Shown piece by piece: positions 1 through 6,520 of a DNA stretch of 7,984 nt. Position 1 is the first letter of the stretch. Every line of letters begins with the position of its first letter. Position numbers and translations under genes: made by a program. The DNA lies in NCBI GenBank assembly GCA_044361365.1, contig JBIKIW010000054.1, positions 1 to 7,984 on the forward strand, read 5' to 3'. The notes below the pieces were generated by a model that saw nothing but the letters and a program-made list of their open reading frames with translations, had not been told where the DNA came from and made no database searches. Source of the DNA: JBIKIW01 sp044361365 (GTDB lineage Bacteria > Patescibacteriota > JACMRA01).

Positions 1-175
1 TGATGGAAAAAACACCCTAAACCCTCTAGTTCATCCAGCTTTTAAAAACAATTTTCCCAAAGGTGTTAATGTAGATTATATTTTTCAAAAAGGTTTTGAG
101 GTTATCAACTACCAAGTTCCAGAAATCACCGTTTCTGACCATTTACCCGTGGTTGCGGAGTTGGAGCTAGTCTAG
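1..175 (+). CDS. Endonuclease/exonuclease/phosphatase-family protein, C-terminal end (partial)
   Basis: Reading from base 2, an open frame of 57 codons runs to a TAG at 173-175; the 5' part lies outside the window. The visible protein contains VDYIF about halfway and ends in VSDHLPVVAELELV. The S-D-H-x-P-V segment is the C-terminal signature of the EEP superfamily (DNase I, exonuclease III, sphingomyelinase-like and AP-endonuclease-like enzymes), where the Asp-His pair completes the metal-dependent phosphodiesterase active site. The preceding hydrophobic V-D-Y-I-F strand also fits the family, whose members often have D-[YH]-[IV]-[FL] about 20-30 residues before S-D-H. The substrate cannot be told from this fragment. 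The gene converges on the methyltransferase gene, with only 5 bases between the two stop codons and no room for a separate terminator. Confidence 0.85.
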   Translation, partial: DGKNTLNPLVHPAFKNNFPKGVNVDYIFQKGFEVINYQVPEITVSDHLPVVAELELV

Positions 176-180
176 CAAAG

Positions 181-1284
181 TTACTTTTTAGCTCGGTATT
201 TTTCTGGGATTAAAGCGGTTAGTTGGTTTTCAAAATCTTGGAAAGTTAGATTTTCCTCAATAAGTTCAACTTTTTTTATCTGAAACTGGCTTTTAATTTT
301 TGTAGAGCTTAAATCCTCATATATTTTTTTGGCTAAATGATAGGCAAAATTTACTGGCACAGCATTTCCAATCATCTTATAACCATCGGCGATATTTGTG
401 TATTTAAAGATAAAATCATCTGGAAATGTTTGTATTCTGGCACACTCTCGAACACTCAAACGACGGTATAGATTCTCACTTCCAGGCTCAAATATTCTTT
501 TATTTTGTTCTACAAATTTCATTTTTGGAGCTTGTGGGTGAAGTGGTGCGTGTCTGCCTCCAGCTTGAATAGTAAAACTAGGTTCGTCCCAGCTCCTGAC
601 ACGGTTTCTGGACATATAAATACTTGAAAATCCACCTGTCATGTACTCATGATTTACAAAATATAAGTCTTTTGGATCATTAACTTTGTTGCCTTCTTTA
701 GCAGGTTTTGCTAAACGCAAATCAAAAATTGCATCTTTTAATACAGGTTTATGTTTTTGAGGCTTTGGAAATTCAAACTTCTTGTTTAAGCTTTTATGAT
801 AACCAATTACAATCACCCTCAACCTATCTTCAGGAACATCGTAATTATTGGCATTTAAAAGTTTGTAAGAAACTTCATAACCAGCATTTTCAAACTCCTT
901 TATTATATTAGAAAAGGCTTCAGAATGCTTTGGGTGAAGGATACCAGATACATTTTCAGCTAAAAAAAACTTGGGCTGTTTTGCCTTTAAAATACGAATA
1001 TAATCATAAAAAAGTTGACCTCGCTTGTCTTTAATTCCCCTTCCAGCTCCAGCTTCACTCCAGCTTTGACAAGGTGGACCACCTACGATTCCGTCAACTT
1101 CTGGCACATCATCACTTGAGACATCAGTAATGCTTCTTTTATCCAGTTTGGTATGTGGAAAATTAAGCTGAAAAGTCTCCCAAATAACCTTGTCGTATTC
1201 GTTTGCCCAAATAACCTCAAAGCCAGCATTTTCAAAGCCTTTATCAAGACCACCAGCACCAGAAAAAAGAGAAGCAATTTTCAT
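181..1284 (-). CDS. C5-cytosine DNA methyltransferase, HaeIII-like (modification subunit of Type II R-M)
   Basis: This 367-residue enzyme transfers a methyl group from S-adenosylmethionine to carbon 5 of cytosine, protecting host DNA from the neighbouring nuclease. All main C5-methyltransferase motifs are visible in order: motif I SLFSGAGG (residues 5-12), motif IV GGPPCQSW (68-75, catalytic Cys72), motif VI ENV (110-112), motif VIII as EDRLRV (152-157), motif IX RRLSVRECARIQTFPDDF (274-291) and motif X IGNAVP (305-310). Target recognition should lie at about 165-270. The segments GGPPCQSWSEAGAGRGI, SRNRVRSWDEP and LHPQAPKM recall M.HaeIII from memory, so GG(m5C)C is the likely product, but this is inferred from family resemblance. 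M.HaeIII is about 330 residues; this protein has an extra C-terminal tail of about 35 residues. It is the last gene of the cassette, starting 8 bases after the stop of the HaeIII-like nuclease. There is no clear Shine-Dalgarno site. Confidence 0.95.
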   Translation of the reverse strand: MKIASLFSGAGGLDKGFENAGFEVIWANEYDKVIWETFQLNFPHTKLDKRSITDVSSDDVPEVDGIVGGPPCQSWSEAGAGRGIKDKRGQLFYDYIRILKAKQPKFFLAENVSGILHPKHSEAFSNIIKEFENAGYEVSYKLLNANNYDVPEDRLRVIVIGYHKSLNKKFEFPKPQKHKPVLKDAIFDLRLAKPAKEGNKVNDPKDLYFVNHEYMTGGFSSIYMSRNRVRSWDEPSFTIQAGGRHAPLHPQAPKMKFVEQNKRIFEPGSENLYRRLSVRECARIQTFPDDFIFKYTNIADGYKMIGNAVPVNFAYHLAKKIYEDLSSTKIKSQFQIKKVELIEENLTFQDFENQLTALIPEKYRAKK

Positions 1285-1292
1285 ATTATTAA

Positions 1293-2258
1293 TTATTTAA
1301 TAAACAGTGTATTTTTAAAAATTGTCTTTGGTGAGCTTAAAAGTGTAATATCAAACTTCAAAGAAGGCTCTACCCTGGAGCTTGCATTATGTATTCTAAA
1401 AGATAAAACCCAATCGTTATCCAAAGTTATAATAATAGTATTTTTTGAATTCTCTTTAAACGACATATCTAGAATTTTTGTTGGCAAAACTATTTCAGGA
1501 ATTTTATATTTAGATTCTATGTTTCCAAATGAAAGATTTAAAGAATTATTAAAATTGTAGGCATAAATATCTAAACTATTTTTATTTTTTACAACTTTAT
1601 AAAAATCTTTGTTACCAATGAGGTATTTTACTAAATTCGTAGGTACTTTTTCTAAGTTACTTTTGTAAATTTTTTCTAATTCTTCTATGAATGCTATTAA
1701 AATAGGTAAATAAACAGAGGTGTGATAATCTCCAATTTCACTCCATTTTTTTGTGCCATTGCTTTCTTTTTTTATCTTTTTTAAAGAACCAAAAACTAAA
1801 TTTATTCTATCAAAATATTCTTTAGAAGATTCTATTCCAAGCCATTTTTTACCAAAATCTATATCTGAAGATAATCTTGAATGTTTAACTGCATTATGAT
1901 TATTTTTAGCAGAAACTCCAATTTCCCATCTTTGCAAAACTCTAATAGCCAAAACATCTCGCACATCACCAGTTTCTCCAGCTCTATCTGGCAAAATTTC
2001 CAATTCTAACGTATCATTTTTATCAATTCCATTGGCAAGTCTTGGCTCTAAATCAATCAAAAAATTAACCGCAAAACTGGCATACAATAAAAATTCACTT
2101 TTTTGTAATTCTTTAATTTCATTGAAACACTTTTGGGCAATTTGAAAAGAGTTATTTTTAATAATTTCCACATTAGTTTTATCCCTCAATTTTTCTTCAA
2201 ACTGAACAAGTAATGCATATTCAAAAGATTTTCCGTTGATTGTTTGGTTAAGACTCAT
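1293..2258 (-). CDS. HaeIII-family Type II restriction endonuclease
   Basis: The 321-residue protein should cut unmethylated DNA, probably GGCC, as the restriction partner of the adjacent methyltransferase. The conserved core lies in the first half: L-E-P at 70-72, GETGDVRDVLAIR (94-106), WEIGVSAKNNHNAVKHSRLS (111-130) and DFGKKWLG (134-141). I recognise this block as the RE_HaeIII family. Asp98 or Asp101 with Glu112 and Lys118 (S-A-K) could form a PD-(D/E)XK-type metal site; that residue assignment is inference. The second half is lysine- and asparagine-rich and less distinctive. Length is close to the family's usual size of about 300. The gene is visibly more A+T-rich than glmS, consistent with transfer. 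It starts 7 bases after the stop of the upstream nuclease gene and ends 8 bases before the methyltransferase start. No C-protein (controller) gene is present. Confidence 0.88.
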   Translation of the reverse strand: MSLNQTINGKSFEYALLVQFEEKLRDKTNVEIIKNNSFQIAQKCFNEIKELQKSEFLLYASFAVNFLIDLEPRLANGIDKNDTLELEILPDRAGETGDVRDVLAIRVLQRWEIGVSAKNNHNAVKHSRLSSDIDFGKKWLGIESSKEYFDRINLVFGSLKKIKKESNGTKKWSEIGDYHTSVYLPILIAFIEELEKIYKSNLEKVPTNLVKYLIGNKDFYKVVKNKNSLDIYAYNFNNSLNLSFGNIESKYKIPEIVLPTKILDMSFKENSKNTIIITLDNDWVLSFRIHNASSRVEPSLKFDITLLSSPKTIFKNTLFIK

Positions 2259-2265
2259 AACTTTT

Positions 2266-2940
2266 TTAAATAAAATTCAAGATTTGAAAAAAGTTGCTTA
2301 AATTCCGCTCACTCACCACCAAATCAAAATTGTTCTGTAGGTTTTGTAAATGGGTTTGGTTATTTGTAAATTCTTCATCATCATTATCAGTCGTAACCAT
2401 CAAAACCTTGATATTTTCAGTGATTTTTTGTTCTTTTAATTTTAGTTTCCAGTATGGAGTTTCGGTAAATCTTTCTCTAAAACTGGTCTTAAAACTTAGA
2501 ATTGCCAAAACTTGTACTTTGCTATTTTGCTCATCAAATCGGTACAAAATTAAGTCACCATCGGGAATCAGGCTGTATTCTTCATATTGTATTTCAATAT
2601 TTCTTCTAACCAAAGATAATTTTTCTACCAAGTCACCTTTTTTCAGTTCTTTATCCTCACAAACTTCAAAATCTAGCTCCAATGCCAATTTATCTATTCC
2701 AACTTTGATCAGTTTTACCAAAATATCACCAACTTTTGGTCGCCAACTTTGCCTTGCTGAGTTCACAGCTTCCAGTGCGGTTTTGCCAGTTTCAATTAGT
2801 TCTTGACTTTTTAACTCGATATATTTTTCCTGATAACTTTTCAAAAATAAATCTATCCCGCCAAGGGCTTTTTGCTCGTTTTGACTTATCATTAACTCAA
2901 AGTCTGTAGTTATTTGCTTGATAAAATCATCAGAATTCAT
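2266..2940 (-). CDS. Putative PD-(D/E)XK restriction endonuclease, BsaWI/CCGG-family-like
   Basis: This 224-residue protein is the first gene of the cassette. Visible features are an N-terminal helical region (1-60), SARQSWRPKVGD (61-72), PDGD at 126-129 followed by a strand (LILYRF), and LSFKTSFRERF (148-158), followed by YWKLKLKEQ. P-D and S-x-K separated by 24 residues make a credible PD-(D/E)XK metal site (Asp127, Lys151). S-x-K-x-x-x-R-x-[DE]/R resembles the catalytic and recognition helix of CCGG-type restriction enzymes (NgoMIV, Cfr10I, BsaWI) and also the S-x-K-T-[TS] motif of EcoRII-type enzymes. I am fairly confident it is a nuclease and less sure of the subfamily. No second methyltransferase is visible to match a different specificity. 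Alternative: an accessory nuclease that shares the HaeIII-like target. The ATG start has no Shine-Dalgarno site; it lies 59 bases downstream of the glmS stop, so read-through from glmS is possible. Confidence 0.7.
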   Translation of the reverse strand: MNSDDFIKQITTDFELMISQNEQKALGGIDLFLKSYQEKYIELKSQELIETGKTALEAVNSARQSWRPKVGDILVKLIKVGIDKLALELDFEVCEDKELKKGDLVEKLSLVRRNIEIQYEEYSLIPDGDLILYRFDEQNSKVQVLAILSFKTSFRERFTETPYWKLKLKEQKITENIKVLMVTTDNDDEEFTNNQTHLQNLQNNFDLVVSERNLSNFFQILNFI

Positions 2941-2999
2941 AAATTTAAGGTAGTTTATAAAGACTTGTTAAGGTTTTAGACTTTTGGCAAGCCTGGTCA

Positions 3000-4841
3000 C
3001 TATTCCACCGTCACACTTTTAGCTAAATTCCTAGGCTTATCAATATCTAAGTTTTTACTTCTAGCAGTTTCGTAGGAAAAAATCTGCATCACAACATTGT
3101 TTACAATTGCCTGAACTTCTTGGGTTTGAGCCTTGGCTACAAATATCACGTCTGTCACAGTTTCCCCAATTTTATCATCTCCAATGTTTGCAACTGCAAT
3201 TACAGGACCACTTCTAGCTAAAATTTCTTGAATGCTGCTAACCTGTTTTTCATACAAATCGTCTTGGTTGCAAATCGCTAAAGTTGGCAGATTTTGGTCT
3301 ATCATGGCAATTGGACCGTGCTTCAATTCTCCACCACTAAAGGCTTCGGCGTGAATGTAGCTAAGTTCTTTGAGTTTAATAGCACCTTCCCTAGCAATTG
3401 GAAAGTTAAACCTTCTACCAAGATAAATAAAGCTCTGACTAGCTGAATATTTTTGGGCAATTTGTTTTATATTATCCCAGTTTTTGATGGTTTCTTCAAT
3501 ATATTTTGGTAATTTTTGAATATCTTCGATAATTTTTTGAGCCTCGCTAAACCCAAGTTTTCCCATTCTACCGAGCAAAACTGCATGCATGAGTAGAATC
3601 AAATATTGGCTGGTGGTGGCTTTAGTGCTGGCTACTGAGATTTCTGGCCCAATGTGATTATAGACTCCACTGTCTGTGATACGAGAAATAGTTGAACCAA
3701 CAGCATTTACAATTCCAGTTACCAAAGCTCCTTTTCGCTTAGCTTCTTGAATTGCTCCGATTGTGTCGGCGGTTTCACCAGATTGGGAAATGTTGATCAC
3801 CCAAGTATTCTCATCAATCGAATTGTCTTTGTAACGGATTTCGGTGGACATTTCAGCCTTAGCAGTAATCCCAGCTAGTTTTTCGAAATACAATTCACCA
3901 AGTTGAGCTGCAAAAAAACTACTCCCAATCCCTACAATTACCACTTTATCAATAGTTCGAAGGCGATCAGAAACGTCCAAAAGCCCTCCAAATTTGATAT
4001 TCGCTTCATCTAAAATAAGTCTTCCGCGGAAAGAATCTTGAATTACTCTAGGTTGTTCACAGATTTCTTTTGCCATAAAAGTGTCAAAACCTTCCTTACT
4101 AGCAGCTTCTTCATCCCAATCAACTTTTTCTAAATTCTTGTTTAAAATCTGATTTTCAAAATTAATAATTTCGTAGTTATTGTCTTTTATATCAACCATT
4201 TCGCCATCTTCGAGATAAATTACATCGCGGGTTTTGCTGATAATTGCTGACACATCTGAGGCTAAAATTAACTCCTCTTTCCCTACTCCAAGCACCAAAG
4301 GACTTCCTTTTTTCACTCCAATCATTCGGTTAGGTTCGTCACTACAAATCACCGCAATTGCATAAGCTCCAATCACTTTGCGAAGCACCTCCAAAACGGC
4401 CTGTTTAAGATCTCCGTGGTAATGTTTGCCAATCATTTTGGTAAGAACCTCGGTATCAGTTTGACTTTCAAAAACTACACCATCAGCCTGCAATTCCTCT
4501 TTTAATTCCTTATAATTTTCAATGATTCCATTATGAACTAGCCAAATTTTGCTATCTACTGTGCGATGTGGGTGAGCGTTGGCTACAGTTGGTACTCCGT
4601 GAGTTGCCCAGCGAGTGTGTGCGATTCCAACTATACCAGATTCCAAAAGAGGATTTGAGGCAATTGCATTTTCAAGACTCACAATTCTACCCACGGCTTT
4701 TTGGCTATAAACCTTATTTTGAGGGGTCAAAACCGCCACTCCAGCCGAGTCATAACCACGATATTCAAGTCTTTTTAGACCACTGATCAGAGTATCCAAA
4801 ACGGCTTCTTTTTTGCCATAATAGCCAACAATTCCGCACAT
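3000..4841 (-). CDS. glmS: Glutamine-fructose-6-phosphate aminotransferase (isomerizing)
   Basis: GlmS converts fructose 6-phosphate and glutamine to glucosamine 6-phosphate and glutamate, the first committed step to UDP-GlcNAc for peptidoglycan and other envelope glycans; it is cytosolic. At 613 residues it is full length (E. coli 609). The N-terminal class II glutaminase starts directly with the nucleophile: MCGIVGYYG (1-9, Cys2), then RLEYRGYDSAG (24-34), HTRWATHG (75-82), HNGIIENY (103-110) and QTDTEV (127-132). Two SIS sugar-isomerase domains follow: VGIGSSF (303-309), ISQSGETADT (351-360), GPEISVASTKA (398-408), KELSYIHAEAFSGGELKHGP (491-510) and the C-terminal DKPRNLAKSVTVE (601-613), with Lys608 in the place of the Schiff-base lysine. 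The start at ATG 4841-4839 is fixed because Cys2 must be exposed. No glmS ribozyme is evident upstream, and no clear Shine-Dalgarno site is seen. Confidence 0.98.
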   Translation of the reverse strand: MCGIVGYYGKKEAVLDTLISGLKRLEYRGYDSAGVAVLTPQNKVYSQKAVGRIVSLENAIASNPLLESGIVGIAHTRWATHGVPTVANAHPHRTVDSKIWLVHNGIIENYKELKEELQADGVVFESQTDTEVLTKMIGKHYHGDLKQAVLEVLRKVIGAYAIAVICSDEPNRMIGVKKGSPLVLGVGKEELILASDVSAIISKTRDVIYLEDGEMVDIKDNNYEIINFENQILNKNLEKVDWDEEAASKEGFDTFMAKEICEQPRVIQDSFRGRLILDEANIKFGGLLDVSDRLRTIDKVVIVGIGSSFFAAQLGELYFEKLAGITAKAEMSTEIRYKDNSIDENTWVINISQSGETADTIGAIQEAKRKGALVTGIVNAVGSTISRITDSGVYNHIGPEISVASTKATTSQYLILLMHAVLLGRMGKLGFSEAQKIIEDIQKLPKYIEETIKNWDNIKQIAQKYSASQSFIYLGRRFNFPIAREGAIKLKELSYIHAEAFSGGELKHGPIAMIDQNLPTLAICNQDDLYEKQVSSIQEILARSGPVIAVANIGDDKIGETVTDVIFVAKAQTQEVQAIVNNVVMQIFSYETARSKNLDIDKPRNLAKSVTVE

Positions 4842-5069
4842 AAAATGTATTTAATTTAAATAATAAGTCACTCTTTGAGACAAGTTGTCAAACTTAATAT
4901 CAAACACTTCCATATCAATTAAATACTAAATTTAATAAGAAGAAGAAGAAAACAACGATTTGAGATTTTATCAATTTGATTTATTATTCAACTTTCAGTG
5001 TGAGTTTTTCCTTATAAATCTTATATTTAAAACTAAATCTACAGCAAAAACCACCTCGAAAAAATTCAT
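4842..5069. other. Divergent A+T-rich intergenic region between glmS and the small secreted gene
   Basis: These roughly 230 bases hold no convincing gene on either strand. They must contain the glmS control region on the minus strand. They also hold a short trinucleotide run, (AAG)4 at 4937-4948, which reads (CTT)4 in the glmS direction. No riboswitch or ribozyme fold was recognised. Together with the promoter and leader of the rightward gene, the distance between the two start codons is 314 bases. Confidence 0.6.
4860..4891 (-). promoter_or_regulatory. Possible glmS promoter
   Basis: On the minus strand a perfect TTGACA (plus-strand 4886-4891) precedes TATTAT (4860-4865). The 20-base spacer is longer than the usual 16-18, so the pairing is doubtful; shifting the -10 by one base to TTATTA gives 19. 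The -10 lies about 19 bases before the glmS ATG, so the leader would be very short. In such A+T-rich DNA a chance match is likely. Confidence 0.22.
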
Positions 5070-5103
5070 TTGACAGCCCCCCCCTCTCTCTCTTTGCTAT
5101 GCT
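5070..5103 (+). promoter_or_regulatory. Candidate sigma-70-type promoter with a repeat-filled spacer
   Basis: A perfect -35 hexamer TTGACA (5070-5075) is followed by an extended -10, TGCTATGCT (5095-5103, hexamer TATGCT at 5098-5103). The spacer between the hexamers is 22 bases, about five more than optimal, and consists almost wholly of C8 and (CT)5. A promoter with simple repeats between -35 and -10 would change strength when the repeats gain or lose units. Transcription from here would start near 5110 and give a leader of about 45 bases before the GTG at 5156. The elements are seen in the sequence; that this is the working promoter is inferred. Confidence 0.5.
5077..5093. repeat. Homopolymer C8 plus (CT)5 microsatellite
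   Basis: Eight consecutive C residues (5077-5084) run directly into five CT dinucleotides (5084-5093, sharing one C). Such tracts slip during replication. They are out of place in the surrounding A+T-rich DNA and sit exactly between the candidate -35 and -10 elements. Confidence 0.9.
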
Positions 5104-5146
5104 ACGAGTAACTCAGGAAATTATTTGTACTTTACACCCGAGTTTT

Positions 5147-5151
5147 GGAGG
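5147..5151 (+). promoter_or_regulatory. Shine-Dalgarno site GGAGG that fixes a GTG start
   Basis: GGAGG lies 4 bases before the GTG at 5156-5158. It is the clearest ribosome-binding site in the window. It favours this GTG over the in-frame ATG at 5099, which lies inside the candidate -10 and would leave a hydrophilic stretch ahead of the signal peptide. Confidence 0.75.
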
Positions 5152-5155
5152 TTTT

Positions 5156-5452
5156 GTGAAGAAGTCTAAGTATATTTTTTTGATTTTGTCAGTTTTCTGG
5201 TTTAATGATATGGCTCTTGCTCAAAGCAGCAAAGATTTTTATAGTGCCCTAACAAGGGCGTGCTACGCCCGGGCAGAAGAGTTGAAAATCAACAACAGCA
5301 CCCAATCGTGGGTGTGTCATTACACCCAAACAGGTGGTGTATCGATCATCAAAGTTGACCAAAATGGTCAACAAAAAAGAAAAAATGTAGAAGAAAAACT
5401 TGTCAAAGACAACACACCCTACATCGTGAACTACGACCAAACATACGAGTAG
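5156..5452 (+). CDS. Small secreted protein of unknown function
   Basis: The gene encodes 98 residues from the GTG start. The N-terminus is a textbook signal peptide: MKKSKYIFLI, a hydrophobic core to about residue 17, then an A-L-A cleavage site (20-22) before QSS, so the mature protein has about 76 residues and is exported. It has two cysteines, Cys36 and Cys54 (18 apart), which could form a disulphide once outside. The rest is polar, with NNSTQSW, a VDQNGQQKRK stretch and a Tyr-rich tail (YIVNYDQTYE). I recognise no family. It has its own candidate promoter and terminator, so it is probably monocistronic. The coding sequence is unusually full of short perfect inverted repeats (5246-5412). 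The 19 in-frame codons upstream back to ATG 5099 are probably leader RNA, not protein. Confidence 0.75.
   Translation: MKKSKYIFLILSVFWFNDMALAQSSKDFYSALTRACYARAEELKINNSTQSWVCHYTQTGGVSIIKVDQNGQQKRKNVEEKLVKDNTPYIVNYDQTYE
5246..5412. repeat. Cluster of seven perfect short inverted repeats within the small secreted gene
   Basis: Consecutive hairpin-forming pairs are GCCCT/AGGGC (5246-5259, 4-base loop), GGGCGT/ACGCCC (5256-5270, 3-base loop, exclusive with the first), GTTGA/TCAAC (5281-5293, AAA loop), CACCCA/TGGGTG (5299-5314, ATCG loop), TACACC/GGTGTA (5321-5341, 9-base loop), GTTGACCA/TGGTCAAC (5354-5372, AAA loop) and TTGTC/GACAA (5400-5412, AAA loop). All were read directly and are perfect. 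Whether they fold in the mRNA or matter is not known. Confidence 0.7.
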
Positions 5453-5494
5453 GAAGTGTTAGACAACTAGGCGTCTTTAAATAACCTAGATTAC

Positions 5495-5534
5495 ACCACC
5501 CTTGTAGCAATTTTCGGCTCGGGGTGGTTTTTTT
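5495..5534 (+). terminator. Rho-independent terminator after the small secreted gene
   Basis: ACCACCC (5495-5501) pairs with GGGTGGT (5522-5528), giving a G+C-rich 7-bp stem that runs into a T7 tract (5528-5534). The 20-base loop can hold a small inner AGC/GCT stem. It lies about 40 bases after the TAG of the secreted-protein gene and is oriented for rightward transcription. It also separates this gene from the downstream anchored-protein gene. Confidence 0.8.
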
Positions 5535-5541
5535 ATTACCT

Positions 5542-5691
5542 TTAGAGAAGCAAATTATTGTTTGAGTAGAAAACTTCACCCTGCTCTTGGATTTCTTTTT
5601 TTAGATTTTGATTATCAACCGACTGAAAATCTAGAATATCAATTTTATACAAAATCGGAAGTTTATCTAAACCGTCCGTCAATTGACTAAT
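5542..5691 (-). pseudogene. Remnant of a nucleotidyltransferase (MNT-like) gene, C-terminal end only
   Basis: On the minus strand an open frame of 49 codons ends at a TAA (5544-5542) and is closed upstream by an in-frame TAA at 5694-5692. It has no ATG start. The peptide contains GLDKLPILYKIDILDF, then QSVDNQNLKKEIQEQGEVFY. The pattern L-P-[x]-[YF]-K-[IV]-D-[IVL]-[IVL]-[DE], followed about 18 residues later by I-x-x-x-G-x-V-[FI]-Y, is the C-terminal end of small MNT-type nucleotidyltransferase-domain proteins (the MntA antitoxin class and relatives). The N-terminal G-S-x10-D-x-D catalytic part is missing, and the anchored-protein gene starts only about 25 bases beyond the break. It is therefore a truncated remnant, probably of a toxin-antitoxin-like pair, although a very short gene using TTG cannot be excluded. 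Confidence 0.6.
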
Positions 5692-5719
5692 TTAAAATTT
5701 TTACAGACTTTTGATTAAC

Positions 5720-6370
5720 ATGAACTCAGAAACGAAAGATAAAGATAAAAAAACACCTCCAACTTCCAACCTAGCAATCGCCGTAGTTGCCGCTGTAATC
5801 CTGGTATTTTCAGTCAGTATCAGCCTTTACTTTGCTAAAAACAACCCAACCGCTGAAAGTTCTATAACCGCTACCCCAGCCAAAACCAACACAGTAATTG
5901 TGGTTAACCCAAACTCCAATTTAGTCGGAAGCTACCAGGGACTTGGTTGGATCGCCACAAACACAATTCGCTTTGGAAGCATAACTTGCGTTCTCACTGA
6001 AAATGGTCAAATCAACTTAAAGACAGGAAAATACGACCTTTCTACCACCAAAAACGACAAGTTAAAAGTTGACGACAGGTTTCCTTCTTTTAGCATGGAA
6101 ATTCAAGGTAAATACACCGTTGTAGGAGATGTCATGACCATAAATATCGAACAAAAAAATTATTTACTTCTAATCGACGATGCTTCTGTTTCTAAAGATC
6201 AGGCAAGCAAGGTACTAGCTCAAATGCAAGCTGCTGGACTAAATTTTTCTGGTTTAGACACCCTACCAAAATCTACCAAACTCAACTTTGTCATAAACAA
6301 TCGAGGTTTAGACCTAAAACCAATCGCCGATTCGGTTGTTGGGATTGAATTTCAAGGTAGAAAGGTGTAA
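5720..6370 (+). CDS. N-terminally membrane-anchored protein of unknown function
   Basis: From the ATG at 5720 the protein has 216 residues; a TTG three codons upstream is open but less likely. The N-terminus is hydrophilic and Lys/Asp-rich (1-16), then a single hydrophobic segment (about 17-38, NLAIAVVAAVILVFSVSISL) with no signal-peptidase or lipobox Cys site, then a Thr/Ala/Pro/Asn-rich linker (about 41-65). This topology puts the C-terminal part outside the membrane. The outer part (about 66-216) is polar with alternating strand-like stretches (SMEIQGKYTVVGDVMTINIE, YLLLIDDASV), and could be a small beta-rich domain, but I recognise no family. Codon use looks ordinary. There is no Shine-Dalgarno match and no clear promoter in the 185 bases after the upstream terminator. 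No obvious terminator follows; the first palindromic repeat copy lies about 25 bases after the stop. Confidence 0.8.
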   Translation: MNSETKDKDKKTPPTSNLAIAVVAAVILVFSVSISLYFAKNNPTAESSITATPAKTNTVIVVNPNSNLVGSYQGLGWIATNTIRFGSITCVLTENGQINLKTGKYDLSTTKNDKLKVDDRFPSFSMEIQGKYTVVGDVMTINIEQKNYLLLIDDASVSKDQASKVLAQMQAAGLNFSGLDTLPKSTKLNFVINNRGLDLKPIADSVVGIEFQGRKV

Positions 6371-6378
6371 AATCCTTT

Positions 6379-6480
6379 GCTTTTAATATATTGTCGTAGA
6401 GGAGTCCTCCTGGTCTCCATTTATCCCTTAACCTTTAAAATTGTTATCATTGATTTATAATTCAACCTCAGTCATTTAAA
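6379..6480 (+). repeat. Palindromic repeat, copy A, with extended homology to copy C
   Basis: The core GTAGAGGAG...CTCCATTTATC (about 6396-6425) matches copy C in its outer parts, while the inner bases have changed in step: GGAG pairs with CTCC here, where copy C has GGCGA pairing with TCGCC. Similarity to copy C continues on both sides: TTAATATAT just before the core, and ATC-A/G-TTGATTTATAATT (ending near 6462) after it. Confidence 0.6.
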
Positions 6481-6520
6481 AATTATTATTTGTTCACTAT
6501 AAATTGAGTTTGATCAGTCC

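Noticed and set aside
708..911. Plus-strand open frame of 67 codons
   Set aside because: It lies fully inside the methyltransferase gene on the other strand, whose motifs are unmistakable; the peptide is Cys/His/Leu-rich and has no family features.
1153..1560. Plus-strand open frame of 135 codons across the methyltransferase/endonuclease junction
   Set aside because: It is antisense to two recognised genes and has no ribosome-binding site or recognisable domain.
2294..2806. Plus-strand open frame of 170 codons
   Set aside because: It is the antisense shadow of the small nuclease gene. The product is Ser/Phe/Leu-rich, as expected from the complement of a Lys/Glu-rich gene.
2941..2999. Possible promoter or operator before the restriction cassette: direct repeats AGACTT at 2961-2966 and 2978-2983, and TATAAA on the minus strand
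   Set aside because: No matching -35 at a normal distance and no controller gene that would bind the repeats; six-base repeats are expected by chance in this composition.
4842..5069. glmS ribozyme or riboswitch upstream of glmS
   Set aside because: The region is A+T-rich with no recognisable conserved core or long stems, and the candidate leader is short.
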